Shown here: positions 42,588 through 52,164 of the stretch, piece after piece
Layout of the letters: the number at the start of each line of letters is the position of its first letter
How positions within the stretch are numbered: the first letter of the stretch is position 1
Assembly: GCA_021782205.1 (NCBI GenBank)
Contig: JAJXVH010000015.1
Span: 1 to 53,109 of the forward strand
Source of the DNA: a bacterium
GTDB lineage: Bacteria; Elusimicrobiota; Elusimicrobia; UBA1565; UBA9628
DNA length: 53,109 nt
Direction of reading: 5' to 3'
Notes under the pieces: model-generated
Told to the model about the DNA's origin: nothing
Database searches by the model: none
What the model saw: the letters and a program-made list of their open reading frames with translations, nothing else
Made by a program: the position numbers and the translations under genes

Positions 42588-45373
42588 GGATTTCCCGCGC
42601 TCTCCGCGGCCTGCTGGTCCTCGCCGCGGCGCTGGCCGCGGGCGCGGCCGCGGCCGCGCCCGTGCGCCTGGCGCTGATCGAAGACGAACCCACGCGCCTG
42701 ACCCAGCGCCTGGAGCGTCCGCTGGAGCGCGCGCTGCGCGCGGCCGGGACGGACGCGGCGCTGGAGTCCGTCTCCGAGGTGTCCTGCTCCTTCGCCGGGC
42801 GCGACCACCAGTTCGTCCTGCCCGCCGGTTCCGACTTGCCGCAAGGCGCCGGCGCGGCGCTGGCCCTGGAATCCGAGTCCGAAGTGGCCTTCGTCTATCC
42901 CGCCAATCAGGACCTCGCCGACGCGATCACGGCCGCCGCCGCCGACCCGGCGACGTACCGGCGGCCCGACTCGGCCGTCCTCGCGCCGCACGACGCCCAG
43001 GCCGCGACCGCGCTCTTGGACGGGGGCGGAGAATTGCTGACCGTGCGCGCCCTGCTGGACCAGCCCGCGTCCGGGCGCTGGCGCACGGCGTTGGCCGCGC
43101 ATTATCGCCTGCGCTGGAAAGGCGCGCAAGAAGACGTCTTCGTGCTGAGCCGCACCTACGGCGGCCTGGGCCGCCTGGCCGCGGCGGCCCAGCGCGAGGC
43201 GGAAAACGGGCCGCTGACGGGCGTGGCGCGCGGCGGGACGTTCGGCTCGCCCGCGTCCGACGCGTCGGGGCGCACGGCGCTGGACGCGCTGGAGAAGGCG
43301 GGGCTGAAATACGCGGCGGTGTCGGGTTCCGAATTGGAGCACTGGAAGGACCTGGCCGACTACCGCCGCGAACGCCCGTACGGCGTGAGCTTCCTGTCCG
43401 CGAACTTGTTCTACTCGACGGCCACCGCCGTCGCCGCGTCGAGCGCTCCGGCCGCGTCGACGTCCTCGGCGACCGTCCTGCCGCCGTACGCGGTGTTCGA
43501 GGCGTCGGGCACGCGCGTGGCGCTGGTGGGCCTGACGCCCGCCTGGGCCGGGAAACTGCTGGCGCAAGTCGGCATCTCCGGACTGACCGTGGCCGATCCG
43601 GTCTCCACGCTGGAGAGCCTGATCCCGCGCCTGCGCCGCCAGGCCGACGTGGTGGTGGCCTTGGGCGACCTGGGCGCCGCCGACGAGGCCCGGCTGGCCG
43701 GCTCGGTACGCGGCGTCGACCTGCTGATTGCCGACGACGCGCCGTTTCTCATCACGTCTCCGCCGCCGGCAACGACGATCCGCCAGGACGACCGTCCCGT
43801 CTTCGCCAATCCCCTGCCGCCGCTGCGCGCCTACGCTCCGGCGCTGAACGTCGTCGACGTCGACCGCGCGCCGGACGACGACCGAGCCGACTGGACCGTG
43901 ACCCAGCGCGCCGTCCTGCTCGACGACACGATCAACCCTCTGCCGGACTTTCCGGAACCGGCGCTGGAGCTGTTCGCCGCCGGACGCTCCACCGAGCCCG
44001 CCGTCCTGCCCGCGGCGCGCGCGGTGTTCCCGCCGTCCGAGCGGGGCGGCCAGCCGTCCTACGGCGACCGCGACTTCTGGACGCTGGCCGCGGCCCTGCT
44101 GGCCCAGCGCTCCGGCGCGGAGGCCGGGGTGCTCCTGGACGCGCCCCTGCCGGTGCAGACGGTCGGCCCCGTGCCCGAGAGCCTGGTGCGCGCGTGGCTG
44201 GCCGGCGGCGGCTACGCGGTGCGCGCGCGCGTGCCCGGCGCGCTGCTCAAGAAACTGCAAGACGAGTCCGCGGAACAGCGCCGCCGCGAAGCCGGCGACC
44301 TTCCTGCGACCGGACGTCCCGCGTTCGTCGTCTCCGGCCTGGACGCCAAAGGACGCGTGCGCGGCGCCCCGCTGGATGCGGCGGACACCTATCTGATCGC
44401 GACCTCGCGCGCGGCGGCCGACGCGCTGGGCCTGCCCCAGCCCTACGAGGTGATCGCCGGCACGCCGACGGTCGCGGGCCTGGCGCTCGACGAACTGCGC
44501 GCGCGCGTGGGCGCGTCCACGTCCACCTGGCGGGACTGGATGAGCGGCGGATCTCTGGCCGAGCCCGGCCTGTGGCGCGTCAACTTCCGCGACATCAGCC
44601 TCAACATCCGCGACACGAAGACCTACGCGCGCTCCGATTTCGCCAACGTGATCAACACGCGCGTGCAGGGCGGCGACGAGCTCTACATCGGCGGCGACCT
44701 GAAGACCGACGTGGACTACCTGCGCGACGACTACAAGTGGACGAACACCGTGGAGATGGCCTACTCGCGCGACCGCGTCGCGCCCAACGGCCAGCCGGCC
44801 GCGACAAACGTCACCGACGACCGCATCATGCTGCTGACCTTGGGCACCGAGAAGGTCGGCGCGGTCCCCGTCCATTGGTTGGCGCAGTCGTGGGGCCCCT
44901 CGATCGGCGCGGAATACGACAGCCAGTTCCAGCCTCTGCCGGGGCTGCCGCTCGAAAACGTGGCCAGCGTTTTTCCCGGCCTGGAGTTCTACGACGGCTC
45001 GGTGTTCAAGACCATCGAGCTGTCGGGCGTGGCCAAGCGCGACATGTCGCGCACCCCGCCGGACACGCAGGTGGGAGCCCACGCGCGCGCCGTGCTCTCC
45101 ACGCCCCTGGGCTCCCGCGGCGCACATCTAGACGCCGAGTTCTGGAACAACTATTACGTCCTGACGCGCACGGACAACAGCAGCGACCTGCGCGTCGAAG
45201 GCGACGTCAACGCCAAGCTCTCCATCCCCATCTACAAATACCTGACCGTCGCCCCCTTCGTCGACTTCTCCTGGTTCCAGCTCAAGGTCGAGCCGACCTG
45301 GGGCTACAGCCTGATGACCGGCATCTCCATCGGCTTCTCGCGCCTCTGGAAGCCGCAATACGAAAACTTCTAG
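42584..45373 (+). CDS. Degenerate 5'-nucleotidase-like domain fused to an outer-membrane beta-barrel
   Basis: About 929 residues. The first ordinary start codon (GTG 42662) lies after an obvious signal peptide ([19 protein letters not shown]), so translation probably begins at the CTG overlapping the clpB stop as CTGA; an ATT at 42590 is another option. Residues about 200-650 follow UshA/5'-nucleotidase order ([78 protein letters not shown]). The metal-binding His and Asp of the GNHE and GGHSH motifs are replaced. The last 280 residues are amphipathic strands ending in QYENF, typical of an outer-membrane barrel. Probably a non-catalytic binding domain presented on a barrel. Confidence 0.65.
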
Positions 45374-45463
45374 AACCGGGAGAGATGTGGCTTTAACTCG
45401 GCGTGTTGGACAAGAGGACCAGACGATTGACGCCCTGGCCGCGAGAGGGCGAACTCCTAGGTC

Positions 45464-45492
45464 TTGACCGGAACCGCGTTCCCGGATACAGT
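45464..45492 (+). promoter_or_regulatory. Sigma-70-type promoter for the CxxC-repeat gene, leaderless
   Basis: TTGACC at 45464-45469, a 17-base spacer and TACAGT at 45487-45492. Six bases later is the GTG at 45499, which should be the first transcribed codon. Confidence 0.7.
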
Positions 45493-45498
45493 CACGGC

Positions 45499-47391
45499 GT
45501 GGAAGCCTCCGCCGCCGAGAAGCCCTCTGAAGCCGAGGCGTTCGTCCGCACGGCGCTGGGAGATTGGGCCCGGCGCGCAGCTGGGGACGCCGCGGCCGAA
45601 TTCGACAAAGCGATCTCCATCGTCTCATTGCGCGACCGGACCGCCTACGCGGGCTTTCTGCGTTGCCTGTTCGACGTGCGCGGCGAGCCGGTGGATAAGG
45701 CTCTTGCTTTTAAAGATGGAGCGTCGCCGCCGGCCACCGACCGCGCCGATCCGTGGTCTCTGCCCGTCCGACTCACGCGCGAGTTCGCCGAGCAAGAGGA
45801 ATTGGTCACGGCGGCCGATCCCGGAGAGCCCGTCGCGTGCAACCGCTGCTCCGGCGAAAACGGGGCCGGGGTCTGCGAGACCTGTCGCGGCGCCAAGACC
45901 GCGCCCTGCTCGGCCTGCGCGAACGCCGGACGAAAATCGTGCCCGACCTGCGCCGGACGCGGCCGCATCGCGTGCACGCTGTGCGCGGGGTCTGGCAAGG
46001 TACTGAGTTCGGTGGCCCATGACGGCGCGCTCAACCACGACGTTTGCCCGCAATGCGCGGGAGCCAAGGAGTTCGCCTGCGCGGACTGCGCCGAGGCGGC
46101 GGCGCCGGATTGCACCCGTTGCTCCAACACGCACGTGATGCCATGCCCGGCGTGCGAGGGCCGCGGCGCGCCGCTGTGCGCCCAGTGCGGCGGCACGCGT
46201 CGCATCGTGCGCGGCTTCTCCGTGCAGGTCGCCTACATCCTGGCCTATTACCGCAGCTTGGTGCGCGATCCGGCCGTGCCCGAGCAGGTGTTCCCGGAAA
46301 ATCCACCCACGGGCAAGCTGGGCGAGACGGTGTTCGAGATGGAAGGCGACGACGCGGCGCTGGCCGCCAAGAAGCCCTCGGACGCCGCCGGCGAGGCCTT
46401 CGCGCGCGCGCTGGCGCTGGTGCCGGCCGCGGGCCTGGGCCCGCGCTCGCGGCGCATACTCCAGTCCCTGTCGGTCGAGAAGATTCCGATCTACGAAGTC
46501 GTGTACGATTTTGAGGGCAAGGCGTATCGCGCCTGGGTCGCCCACTACCAGAACCGCGTCGTCGCCCTGGACGACCCTTTCGCCGAGCTCGCCTCGCGTC
46601 GGGCCGCGGAAGCCGCGACGTGCCTTGAGAAGGGAGATCTGGCCGCGTTCGAGGACCACGCCGCCCAGGTCGCCGCGTTGGCCCCGTCCAGCCCCGCCGT
46701 CGCCGCTCTGCGCGCCCAGGCCGGCGCGTTTCAACGCCGCGCCGCAATGCGCCTGGGCCTGAAGCTCTCCGCCTCCGCGGCCGCCGCCGTGCCCGTCGTG
46801 TTGAGCCTGCTCTATCAGAGCCCGAATCGCCGCATCCCTCTCGCGGCGCTGGGGCTGGCCATACTGGCCGCGTCGTCGGGCGCGGTGATGTGGGCCAGCG
46901 CGAGACTTCAAAATCTTCCGCTCTTGAGCGCGCGCCGCCGCGGCGCGCGCGTTGCCGCCGCGGCGGCCGCCGCGGCCGTGCTGATCACCGGGGCATTCGC
47001 CGCCGCCGCGCCCATCCGACGCATCGACACCCGGGAGTTCGAGAAAAGACTCTCGACCTACGTGGCCCTGCCGCTGGAATCCTGGCGGCTGGACGACGAC
47101 ACCGCGGTCGCAAGCCTGATCGACGACTATACCCCGCGCGGCGTGGATACCAGCGCCGCGCAGGACCTGCGCGAGCGCTACGCGTCATTCATCGCCGCCG
47201 CGCGCGCACAGGCTCTGCGCGACGCGCAGGCGCGTCGGGAGCAAGAGCGCCGCGCGCGGGAGGCCGCCCGCCTGCGCGCCGAATGGGAGCACGCGGAATC
47301 CGCCCGGCGCGCGCGCGAGGCGGCCGCCAAAAAGCGCGCGGCCAAGAAACGCCCCGCCAAAAAGAAGAAGCGCAAGAAGTCAAAGCGCTAG
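45499..47391 (+). CDS. Membrane protein with ten CxxC zinc knuckles
   Basis: 630 residues from the leaderless GTG (VEASAAEKPSE). Residues about 110-235 hold ten CxxC pairs (CNRC, CETC, CSAC, CPTC, CTLC, CPQC, CADC, CTRC, CPAC, CAQC), several followed by GxG as in the DnaJ zinc finger. That would bind up to five zinc ions. A soluble region (RGFSVQVAYILAYYRSLVRD, IPIYEVVYDFEGKAYRAWVAHYQNRVVALDDPF) follows. Two hydrophobic segments lie near 420-510, then a helical part and a very basic tail (AAKKRPAKKKKRKKSKR). No J-domain is present. A chaperone-like zinc scaffold at the membrane is a guess from composition. Confidence 0.75.
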   Translation: MEASAAEKPSEAEAFVRTALGDWARRAAGDAAAEFDKAISIVSLRDRTAYAGFLRCLFDVRGEPVDKALAFKDGASPPATDRADPWSLPVRLTREFAEQEELVTAADPGEPVACNRCSGENGAGVCETCRGAKTAPCSACANAGRKSCPTCAGRGRIACTLCAGSGKVLSSVAHDGALNHDVCPQCAGAKEFACADCAEAAAPDCTRCSNTHVMPCPACEGRGAPLCAQCGGTRRIVRGFSVQVAYILAYYRSLVRDPAVPEQVFPENPPTGKLGETVFEMEGDDAALAAKKPSDAAGEAFARALALVPAAGLGPRSRRILQSLSVEKIPIYEVVYDFEGKAYRAWVAHYQNRVVALDDPFAELASRRAAEAATCLEKGDLAAFEDHAAQVAALAPSSPAVAALRAQAGAFQRRAAMRLGLKLSASAAAAVPVVLSLLYQSPNRRIPLAALGLAILAASSGAVMWASARLQNLPLLSARRRGARVAAAAAAAAVLITGAFAAAAPIRRIDTREFEKRLSTYVALPLESWRLDDDTAVASLIDDYTPRGVDTSAAQDLRERYASFIAAARAQALRDAQARREQERRAREAARLRAEWEHAESARRAREAAAKKRAAKKRPAKKKKRKKSKR

Positions 47392-47394
47392 AAT
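47389..47394 (+). promoter_or_regulatory. -10-like hexamer TAGAAT before the small membrane protein gene
   Basis: TAGAAT includes the stop codon of the gene before and ends six bases ahead of the ATG at 47401. No -35 box or ribosome site. It fits the leaderless pattern but may be chance. Confidence 0.3.
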
Positions 47395-47400
47395 GGACGC

Positions 47401-47949
47401 ATGACCGCCGACGCCGCCCAGGCCGCGCGCGAGGGCCTGACATTGTTCGCGCTGTGCTGGCTGTTGGCTCGCGTCGAAATCGAGATCGAGGGTCCAAGGG
47501 GCTGGGCCGTGGGCCTGCCCACCTGGCGCTGGGGCCCGGAGTGGTGGCTGAATCTGACGAATGGAAAGGAAATCACCGGCTACCACATGTGGCTGTCACT
47601 GTTTCTGATCGCCGTGATGCACCTGCCCCTGGTCTACGCCGGATGGTCGCGCTCTCTGCTGGCCAAGTGCCTGTCGTCCTATCTTTTGCTGACGGCGGCG
47701 TGGGACCTGCAATGGTTCGCCTGGAATCCCGCCTGGGGCCTGGCCGCCCTGCGCACCCGCCCGGTGCCGTGGTTTCGCCGTAAGCTGTACGGCTTTCCCG
47801 TCGACTACTACGCCGCCGTCGTCGCCTCGGCCGCCGCCGTGGCGCTGATCTGGCCGGCGGGATTGCCCGCATGGGAAATACGCGCGGGAACGCTCGCGGC
47901 GGCCAGCCTGCTGTCCCTCGTCCTCGCGCCGCGGCGCGCCGCCTCGTGA
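47401..47949 (+). CDS. Small integral membrane protein of unknown function
   Basis: 182 residues with about four membrane helices and a Trp-rich loop (LPTWRWGPEWWLNLTNGKEI). A His lies at the start of helix two (GYHMWLSLFLIAVMHLPLVY). An aromatic segment AAWDLQWFAWNPAWGL follows. Family not recognised. Its stop overlaps the next start as GTGA, so it belongs with the glycosyltransferase-like genes downstream and may be part of the same envelope-glycan pathway. Confidence 0.65.
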   Translation: MTADAAQAAREGLTLFALCWLLARVEIEIEGPRGWAVGLPTWRWGPEWWLNLTNGKEITGYHMWLSLFLIAVMHLPLVYAGWSRSLLAKCLSSYLLLTAAWDLQWFAWNPAWGLAALRTRPVPWFRRKLYGFPVDYYAAVVASAAAVALIWPAGLPAWEIRAGTLAAASLLSLVLAPRRAAS

Positions 47950-49574
47950 GGCCGAAGCAGGCCGCGACGGACAGAGGTGCCGCGGCTTTATCGCTTTTCG
48001 CCCTCGGCGCGTGGCTGATTCTTCTGCGCGCCGCCGCTCCGGCGGGCTCCGATGTTCCCATCGGCGACGACTGGCAATACGCGGGCAGCGTCCACGGCCT
48101 GCTCTCGACCGGACGGTTGAGGCTTTCGGAATTCTCCGCTCCCGCCGGGATCACGCACATCCTTTGGGGCGCGCTATTCTGCCTGCCCGCGGGCTTCAGC
48201 CTGACGGCTTTGCGCCTGGCGACGCTGGCCGCCGCCGCGCTCGCGCTCGCGGCCTTCGAGCGCCTGCTCGCGGAGCTAGAGCATCCGCCCACCGAACGGA
48301 TTCTGGGCGCGGCTTTGCTCGCCTTCAACCCGCTTTTTTTCATCCTAAGCCTCTCGTTCTACACCGACGTTCTATTCTTGGCGCTCTTCCTGCTCTCCTG
48401 CCTAGCGGTACTGAAAGGCCTCGCCGGTTCGCGAGGCTGGCTCTGGGCGGCCGCCATGTTCTCCACGCTTGCCGCGTTGACGCGCCAGATCGGCCTCGCA
48501 CCCGCGCTCGTCGGGGCGTTGCTGCTGTTGCGCATGCGCTCGGCTCGCCGCGCGGGGATTCTGCTCCTCCCGCCGCTGGCGGCCCTCGCGCTGTACGCGC
48601 TTTGGTTCACACGCGCACACGGCGTCACGTATGCGGCCTGGTATCACGCGCGCGAGAGCCTGGTGCGCCTGCGAGACCCGCTCCGGCTCGCCGCCGACAC
48701 GATTTCGCGAGTGGCCGCCACGGCAGTCTACCTGGGCTGGCTGGTCTTTCCGCTGGGCGTCTGCATGACGCTGAGCCTGCGCGCGGGGCCGCGCCCGACA
48801 CGCACGCACCTGCTCCTGGCCGCCGCTGCGACCGGATTGTGGCTCGCCGCGTACACGGCACACGTCGCGCCGCCTTGGCTCGGCGACCAACTCGGCCCCC
48901 ATGGTCTGGGCGTAATCGCCGTGCCCGGCGCCGCGTTCAAGATCGCGGGCTGGTGGAACGCGCGGCCCCTGTGGCTTGCCGGCGGAGCGCTGTCGTTGGC
49001 GACGCTCTCAGCATTCGCGGCCGTCGGCATCGACGGCGTGAAGAGCGGCACTATTATTTTTACGGCCGCCTCCCTGCTGGCCTTCGCCCCAGCCCTGCTT
49101 AGCTATTCGTTTTACGACCGCTACCTGCTGATTTTGGTCCCTGGCGCCATCGCCGTCGGCTTGGGCCGCGCGCGCGGACGACTGCGCGCCGCCTGGGTCG
49201 GCGCGTCTTTGCTCGGCCTACTGTCGGTGATTGGAGCGCGCGACGACCTGAGCTGGAACGCGGCCTTGTGGCGGGCGGGGGCAGCCGCGAAGGACCTCGG
49301 CTACTCAGCCGATGAGATCCGCGGCGGCCTAAGCTGGGACGGCGCGCACATAGGCGATCACAATCTCGCGCTTCTGCGCGCGACGCGGCCGCTGGAGTCG
49401 ATCAGACCCTTTGACTGGCTCGCGCTGCAGAAGCCGCGCGCCCTGCTGAGCTTCAGCCCTGCGGCCCCTCCCGGCACGCGCCGCCTGCGGGAAGTCCGCT
49501 ATACCACTCCCCTGACTTCCGACGGCGGTGCCGTCTACATCTACGGGTTGGCGCCCAGACGAGCCGCGCCGTGA
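47946..49574 (+). CDS. GT-C type membrane glycosyltransferase, PMT/GT39-like
   Basis: 542 residues from the GTG at 47946, which overlaps the preceding stop. About eleven hydrophobic helices. The first external loop carries DVPIGDDWQYAGSVHGLL, where an acidic pair is typical of GT-C enzymes that use lipid-linked sugars. LLAFNPLFFILSLSFYTDVLF resembles the second helix region of PMT_2 proteins. It probably transfers a sugar from a polyprenyl carrier on the outer face of the inner membrane. The acceptor is unknown. The stop overlaps the next gene as GTGA. Confidence 0.72.
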   Translation: MRPKQAATDRGAAALSLFALGAWLILLRAAAPAGSDVPIGDDWQYAGSVHGLLSTGRLRLSEFSAPAGITHILWGALFCLPAGFSLTALRLATLAAAALALAAFERLLAELEHPPTERILGAALLAFNPLFFILSLSFYTDVLFLALFLLSCLAVLKGLAGSRGWLWAAAMFSTLAALTRQIGLAPALVGALLLLRMRSARRAGILLLPPLAALALYALWFTRAHGVTYAAWYHARESLVRLRDPLRLAADTISRVAATAVYLGWLVFPLGVCMTLSLRAGPRPTRTHLLLAAAATGLWLAAYTAHVAPPWLGDQLGPHGLGVIAVPGAAFKIAGWWNARPLWLAGGALSLATLSAFAAVGIDGVKSGTIIFTAASLLAFAPALLSYSFYDRYLLILVPGAIAVGLGRARGRLRAAWVGASLLGLLSVIGARDDLSWNAALWRAGAAAKDLGYSADEIRGGLSWDGAHIGDHNLALLRATRPLESIRPFDWLALQKPRALLSFSPAAPPGTRRLREVRYTTPLTSDGGAVYIYGLAPRRAAP

Positions 49575-51253
49575 AACGCGAACTCCACGACAGCTTCCTA
49601 CGCGCGGCCGCATTACTGACCGTTCTGCCCGCCGCGCTTCTGCCCCTGCGCAACCCGGACCTGTTCTGGCACCTTCACGCCGGGACGTGGATCGCCGCGC
49701 ACCGCGCCTTGCCGCGCGTCGATTCCTTCTCCTTCACCGCCGCCGGAAAGCCTTGGGTCGATTTCGAGTGGCTGTCCCAACTTCTCTTCGTGCTCGCCCG
49801 CGCTCTGGGCGGCCCAACGGGATTATGGGGCTTGAAAGCGTTGCTGGTCGTGGCCATCGCCGCGGCGCTCAACCGCGCGCTGCGCCGCGCGGGCTCGGGC
49901 GCGACGGCGCGCGCGCTTCTGCTCTCTCTCTGGGCCTGCGGCGCGCTCCTGTATGCGGACTTGCGCCCGGACCTATTTTCCGTCCTGGGGCTGGCTCTTC
50001 TGCTGGGTGAGCCCGAGCGGCCCGCCGCGGCCGGGTCCGCGGGGGCCTACTTCGCGGCCTTCGCGCTGTGGGCAAGCCTGCACGCGGGCTTCGCCTTCGG
50101 CCTGCTGGCCCTCGCGGTGCGCGCGTTAGTTTTGGCCGCGCGCGGCCGCCGAGAGACGGTGCGCTCGGCCGCGGCGCTAGCGATCTGCTCGGCCGCCGGC
50201 ACGCTCGCCACGCCTTACGGCACGGGACCCTATCGCGTCCTGCTCGCCCATGGCGCGGCCGCCGCTGAACTCTCCCGCTACATACTCGAATGGCGGCCCA
50301 TCGCCTTGCGCCATCCTCTGGAAGCTTTGTTCTGGCTGAAGCTCCTGATCGTCGTCGTTTCGGTCGCGTCGGCTGCGCGCGCCGCGCCGCGGCGCCAGGC
50401 CGATTTTCCCTGGGAGCTCGCCGTCGTCGCGCTGGCGCTGGCCGCGGCCGCCCAGCGCCACGGCCGCCTGGTCTCCTACTTCGACGCGGCGTTCGTGGTC
50501 TGCGCCGCCGCGCTCTGGCGTTGGGCGCGCCCGCGTCCCCGGATGCTGTGGCGCGCCGCGCCCTGCGCGTGGCTAGCCCTGGACGCCGCGTTTCTGGTCT
50601 GGTTCTGCCGCGGCCTAGCCTGGACCGCGCCCGTGGACGATGCGCTCGTGATTCCGTCGGCCGCGCGCTTTCTCGACGCGCAACAGCCCGTCTTCGCGCC
50701 TCTGCGCGTCTACAATCGCTGGGAATGGGGCGGTTACTTGGGCTGGCGCCTGCGGCCGTGGTACCGGGTCTACGACGATGGTCGCTACCTGTTTCACGAA
50801 TACCTGGTCGCCGCCGAGAACGCGGAGGCCACCCCGGAACTCTGGCAGACATTCCTAGATGACGAACGCCTCGACGGCGCGGTGGTGCGCAGTCTCGACG
50901 CCTGGCGGCCGTCGACCAAAATTTATCCCGACGGCTCGCGCCGCGTGTTCGCGCGTCCGTGGTATAGCGACTATATGCCGCGCCAGCGCTGGGCGCTGGT
51001 CTATTGGGACGACCGCGCGTTGATCTTCGTGCGACGTAACGCCGTGCCGGCCGGCTGGCTGGCCGCGCATGAGTACCGCTGGCTCAAGCCCAAGGACGAA
51101 GCCGCCTTCCGCGAGGGTCTGCGCCTGGGCGAGATTCCGGCGGGACCTCTGGCCACGGAAGCCGCACGCCACCGCCGCGAGACGGGGCCCTCCGCTCCGG
51201 TCTGGCGCGGACCGGATGAACTCGATCGGCGGGACGTCGGCCGCCCGCGCTAA
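49571..51253 (+). CDS. GT-C-like multi-pass membrane protein
   Basis: 560 residues from a GTG overlapping the previous stop. LRNPDLFWHLHAGTWIAAHRA and SFTAAGKPWVDFEWLSQLLF occupy the first loop, as in GT-C enzymes of the kind annotated as membrane glycosyltransferases. About ten helices run to residue 360. A soluble C-terminal domain follows (YNRWEWGGYLGWRLRPWYRVYDDGRYLF, SRRVFARPWYSDYMPRQRW). Conserved Asp/His in the first loop fit a catalytic role but the family is not certain. With the genes on either side it suggests assembly of a surface glycan. Confidence 0.65.
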   Translation: MKRELHDSFLRAAALLTVLPAALLPLRNPDLFWHLHAGTWIAAHRALPRVDSFSFTAAGKPWVDFEWLSQLLFVLARALGGPTGLWGLKALLVVAIAAALNRALRRAGSGATARALLLSLWACGALLYADLRPDLFSVLGLALLLGEPERPAAAGSAGAYFAAFALWASLHAGFAFGLLALAVRALVLAARGRRETVRSAAALAICSAAGTLATPYGTGPYRVLLAHGAAAAELSRYILEWRPIALRHPLEALFWLKLLIVVVSVASAARAAPRRQADFPWELAVVALALAAAAQRHGRLVSYFDAAFVVCAAALWRWARPRPRMLWRAAPCAWLALDAAFLVWFCRGLAWTAPVDDALVIPSAARFLDAQQPVFAPLRVYNRWEWGGYLGWRLRPWYRVYDDGRYLFHEYLVAAENAEATPELWQTFLDDERLDGAVVRSLDAWRPSTKIYPDGSRRVFARPWYSDYMPRQRWALVYWDDRALIFVRRNAVPAGWLAAHEYRWLKPKDEAAFREGLRLGEIPAGPLATEAARHRRETGPSAPVWRGPDELDRRDVGRPR

Positions 51254-51318
51254 ACCAGATCCTGGATCAGGCCGATCTTCTCCGTCAGCGACAACGACGG
51301 CCGGAAATCTGCGACGCG

Positions 51319-52056
51319 CTACTGCGCCGGTCCCTTGGCGACGGGCAGGCCCGCGGCCTTCCATTGGTCGGCGCTCTCGAAGTAGGCCGTCGCGTAGCCC
51401 TGGGCCGCCAGCTTTTTGGCCGCGATCTTGGCGCGGACGCCGGAGGCGCAGTAGAACGCGACGGTCTGGTTCTTGGGCAGGGCTCCGGCGAACGCGGACC
51501 AGGACTTCGCGTCGTCGGCCTTGGACAGAGGCATCCAGCGCGCGCCGGGCACCACCTCGTAGCGCTCCTCGCCCTCGCGCACGTCCACGATCACCGCGCC
51601 GTGGTCGCGCGCCAGAGCCGCCACGGCCTTCGGAGCCAGGGACTCGGCCTGGCCGGGGATCGGCGCGCTGGGCTGGCCCGCCTTTTTCCAGCCGAAGATG
51701 CCGTCGACCATCACGCTCACGTCGGTGTAGCCCGCGTCGATCGCGCGCTCGGCGGCGACGTGGGACGCGGTGCACAGGGTATTGGCGCAGTAGAACACAA
51801 GCGCGCTTTTTTTGTCGGCGGGCAATTCCAGCGCGACGTTGTATTTCTTATACGACGCCAGCAGGCGCGCGCCGGGGATGACGCCCGCGTGCTCGCGCAC
51901 GCTGGCCGCGTTCGCGTCGAAGACATCCGGCGGGGTCGCCGACTGCAGCTCCGCGGCCAGGTCCGCGGCGTGCAGGACCTTGAAGCGCGGCGCCTCCGCG
52001 CGGACGGCGACGGCCAGCGACGAAATCACCAGGCAGACGGCGATTCGAGTCATCAT
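51319..52056 (-). CDS. Exported tandem rhodanese-domain protein
   Basis: 245 residues from the ATG at 52056, six bases after GGAGA; an ATG two codons earlier touches that site. Signal peptide RIAVCLVISSLAVAVRA. Domain one (about 25-125) has FYCANTLCTASHVAAERA. Domain two (about 140-240) has IVDVREGEERYEVVPGARW and FYCASGVRAKIAAKKL with one candidate active-site Cys. Rhodaneses move sulfane sulfur between thiols. In the periplasm they may handle thiosulfate, polysulfide or disulfides. The extra cysteines in domain one may form a disulfide. It is single and opposite in strand to the glycosyltransferase genes. Confidence 0.85.
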   Translation of the reverse strand: MMTRIAVCLVISSLAVAVRAEAPRFKVLHAADLAAELQSATPPDVFDANAASVREHAGVIPGARLLASYKKYNVALELPADKKSALVFYCANTLCTASHVAAERAIDAGYTDVSVMVDGIFGWKKAGQPSAPIPGQAESLAPKAVAALARDHGAVIVDVREGEERYEVVPGARWMPLSKADDAKSWSAFAGALPKNQTVAFYCASGVRAKIAAKKLAAQGYATAYFESADQWKAAGLPVAKGPAQ

Positions 52057-52164
52057 CGGCATTCTCCTTTGCGACCGCGCGGTGCGTTATAAAAACAAAT
52101 ATCGGCCGCCGAAGCCATCGTGCCGGCGCGCGGAGACGGTCTTGTTTTTGTAGTGTGACGGCCG

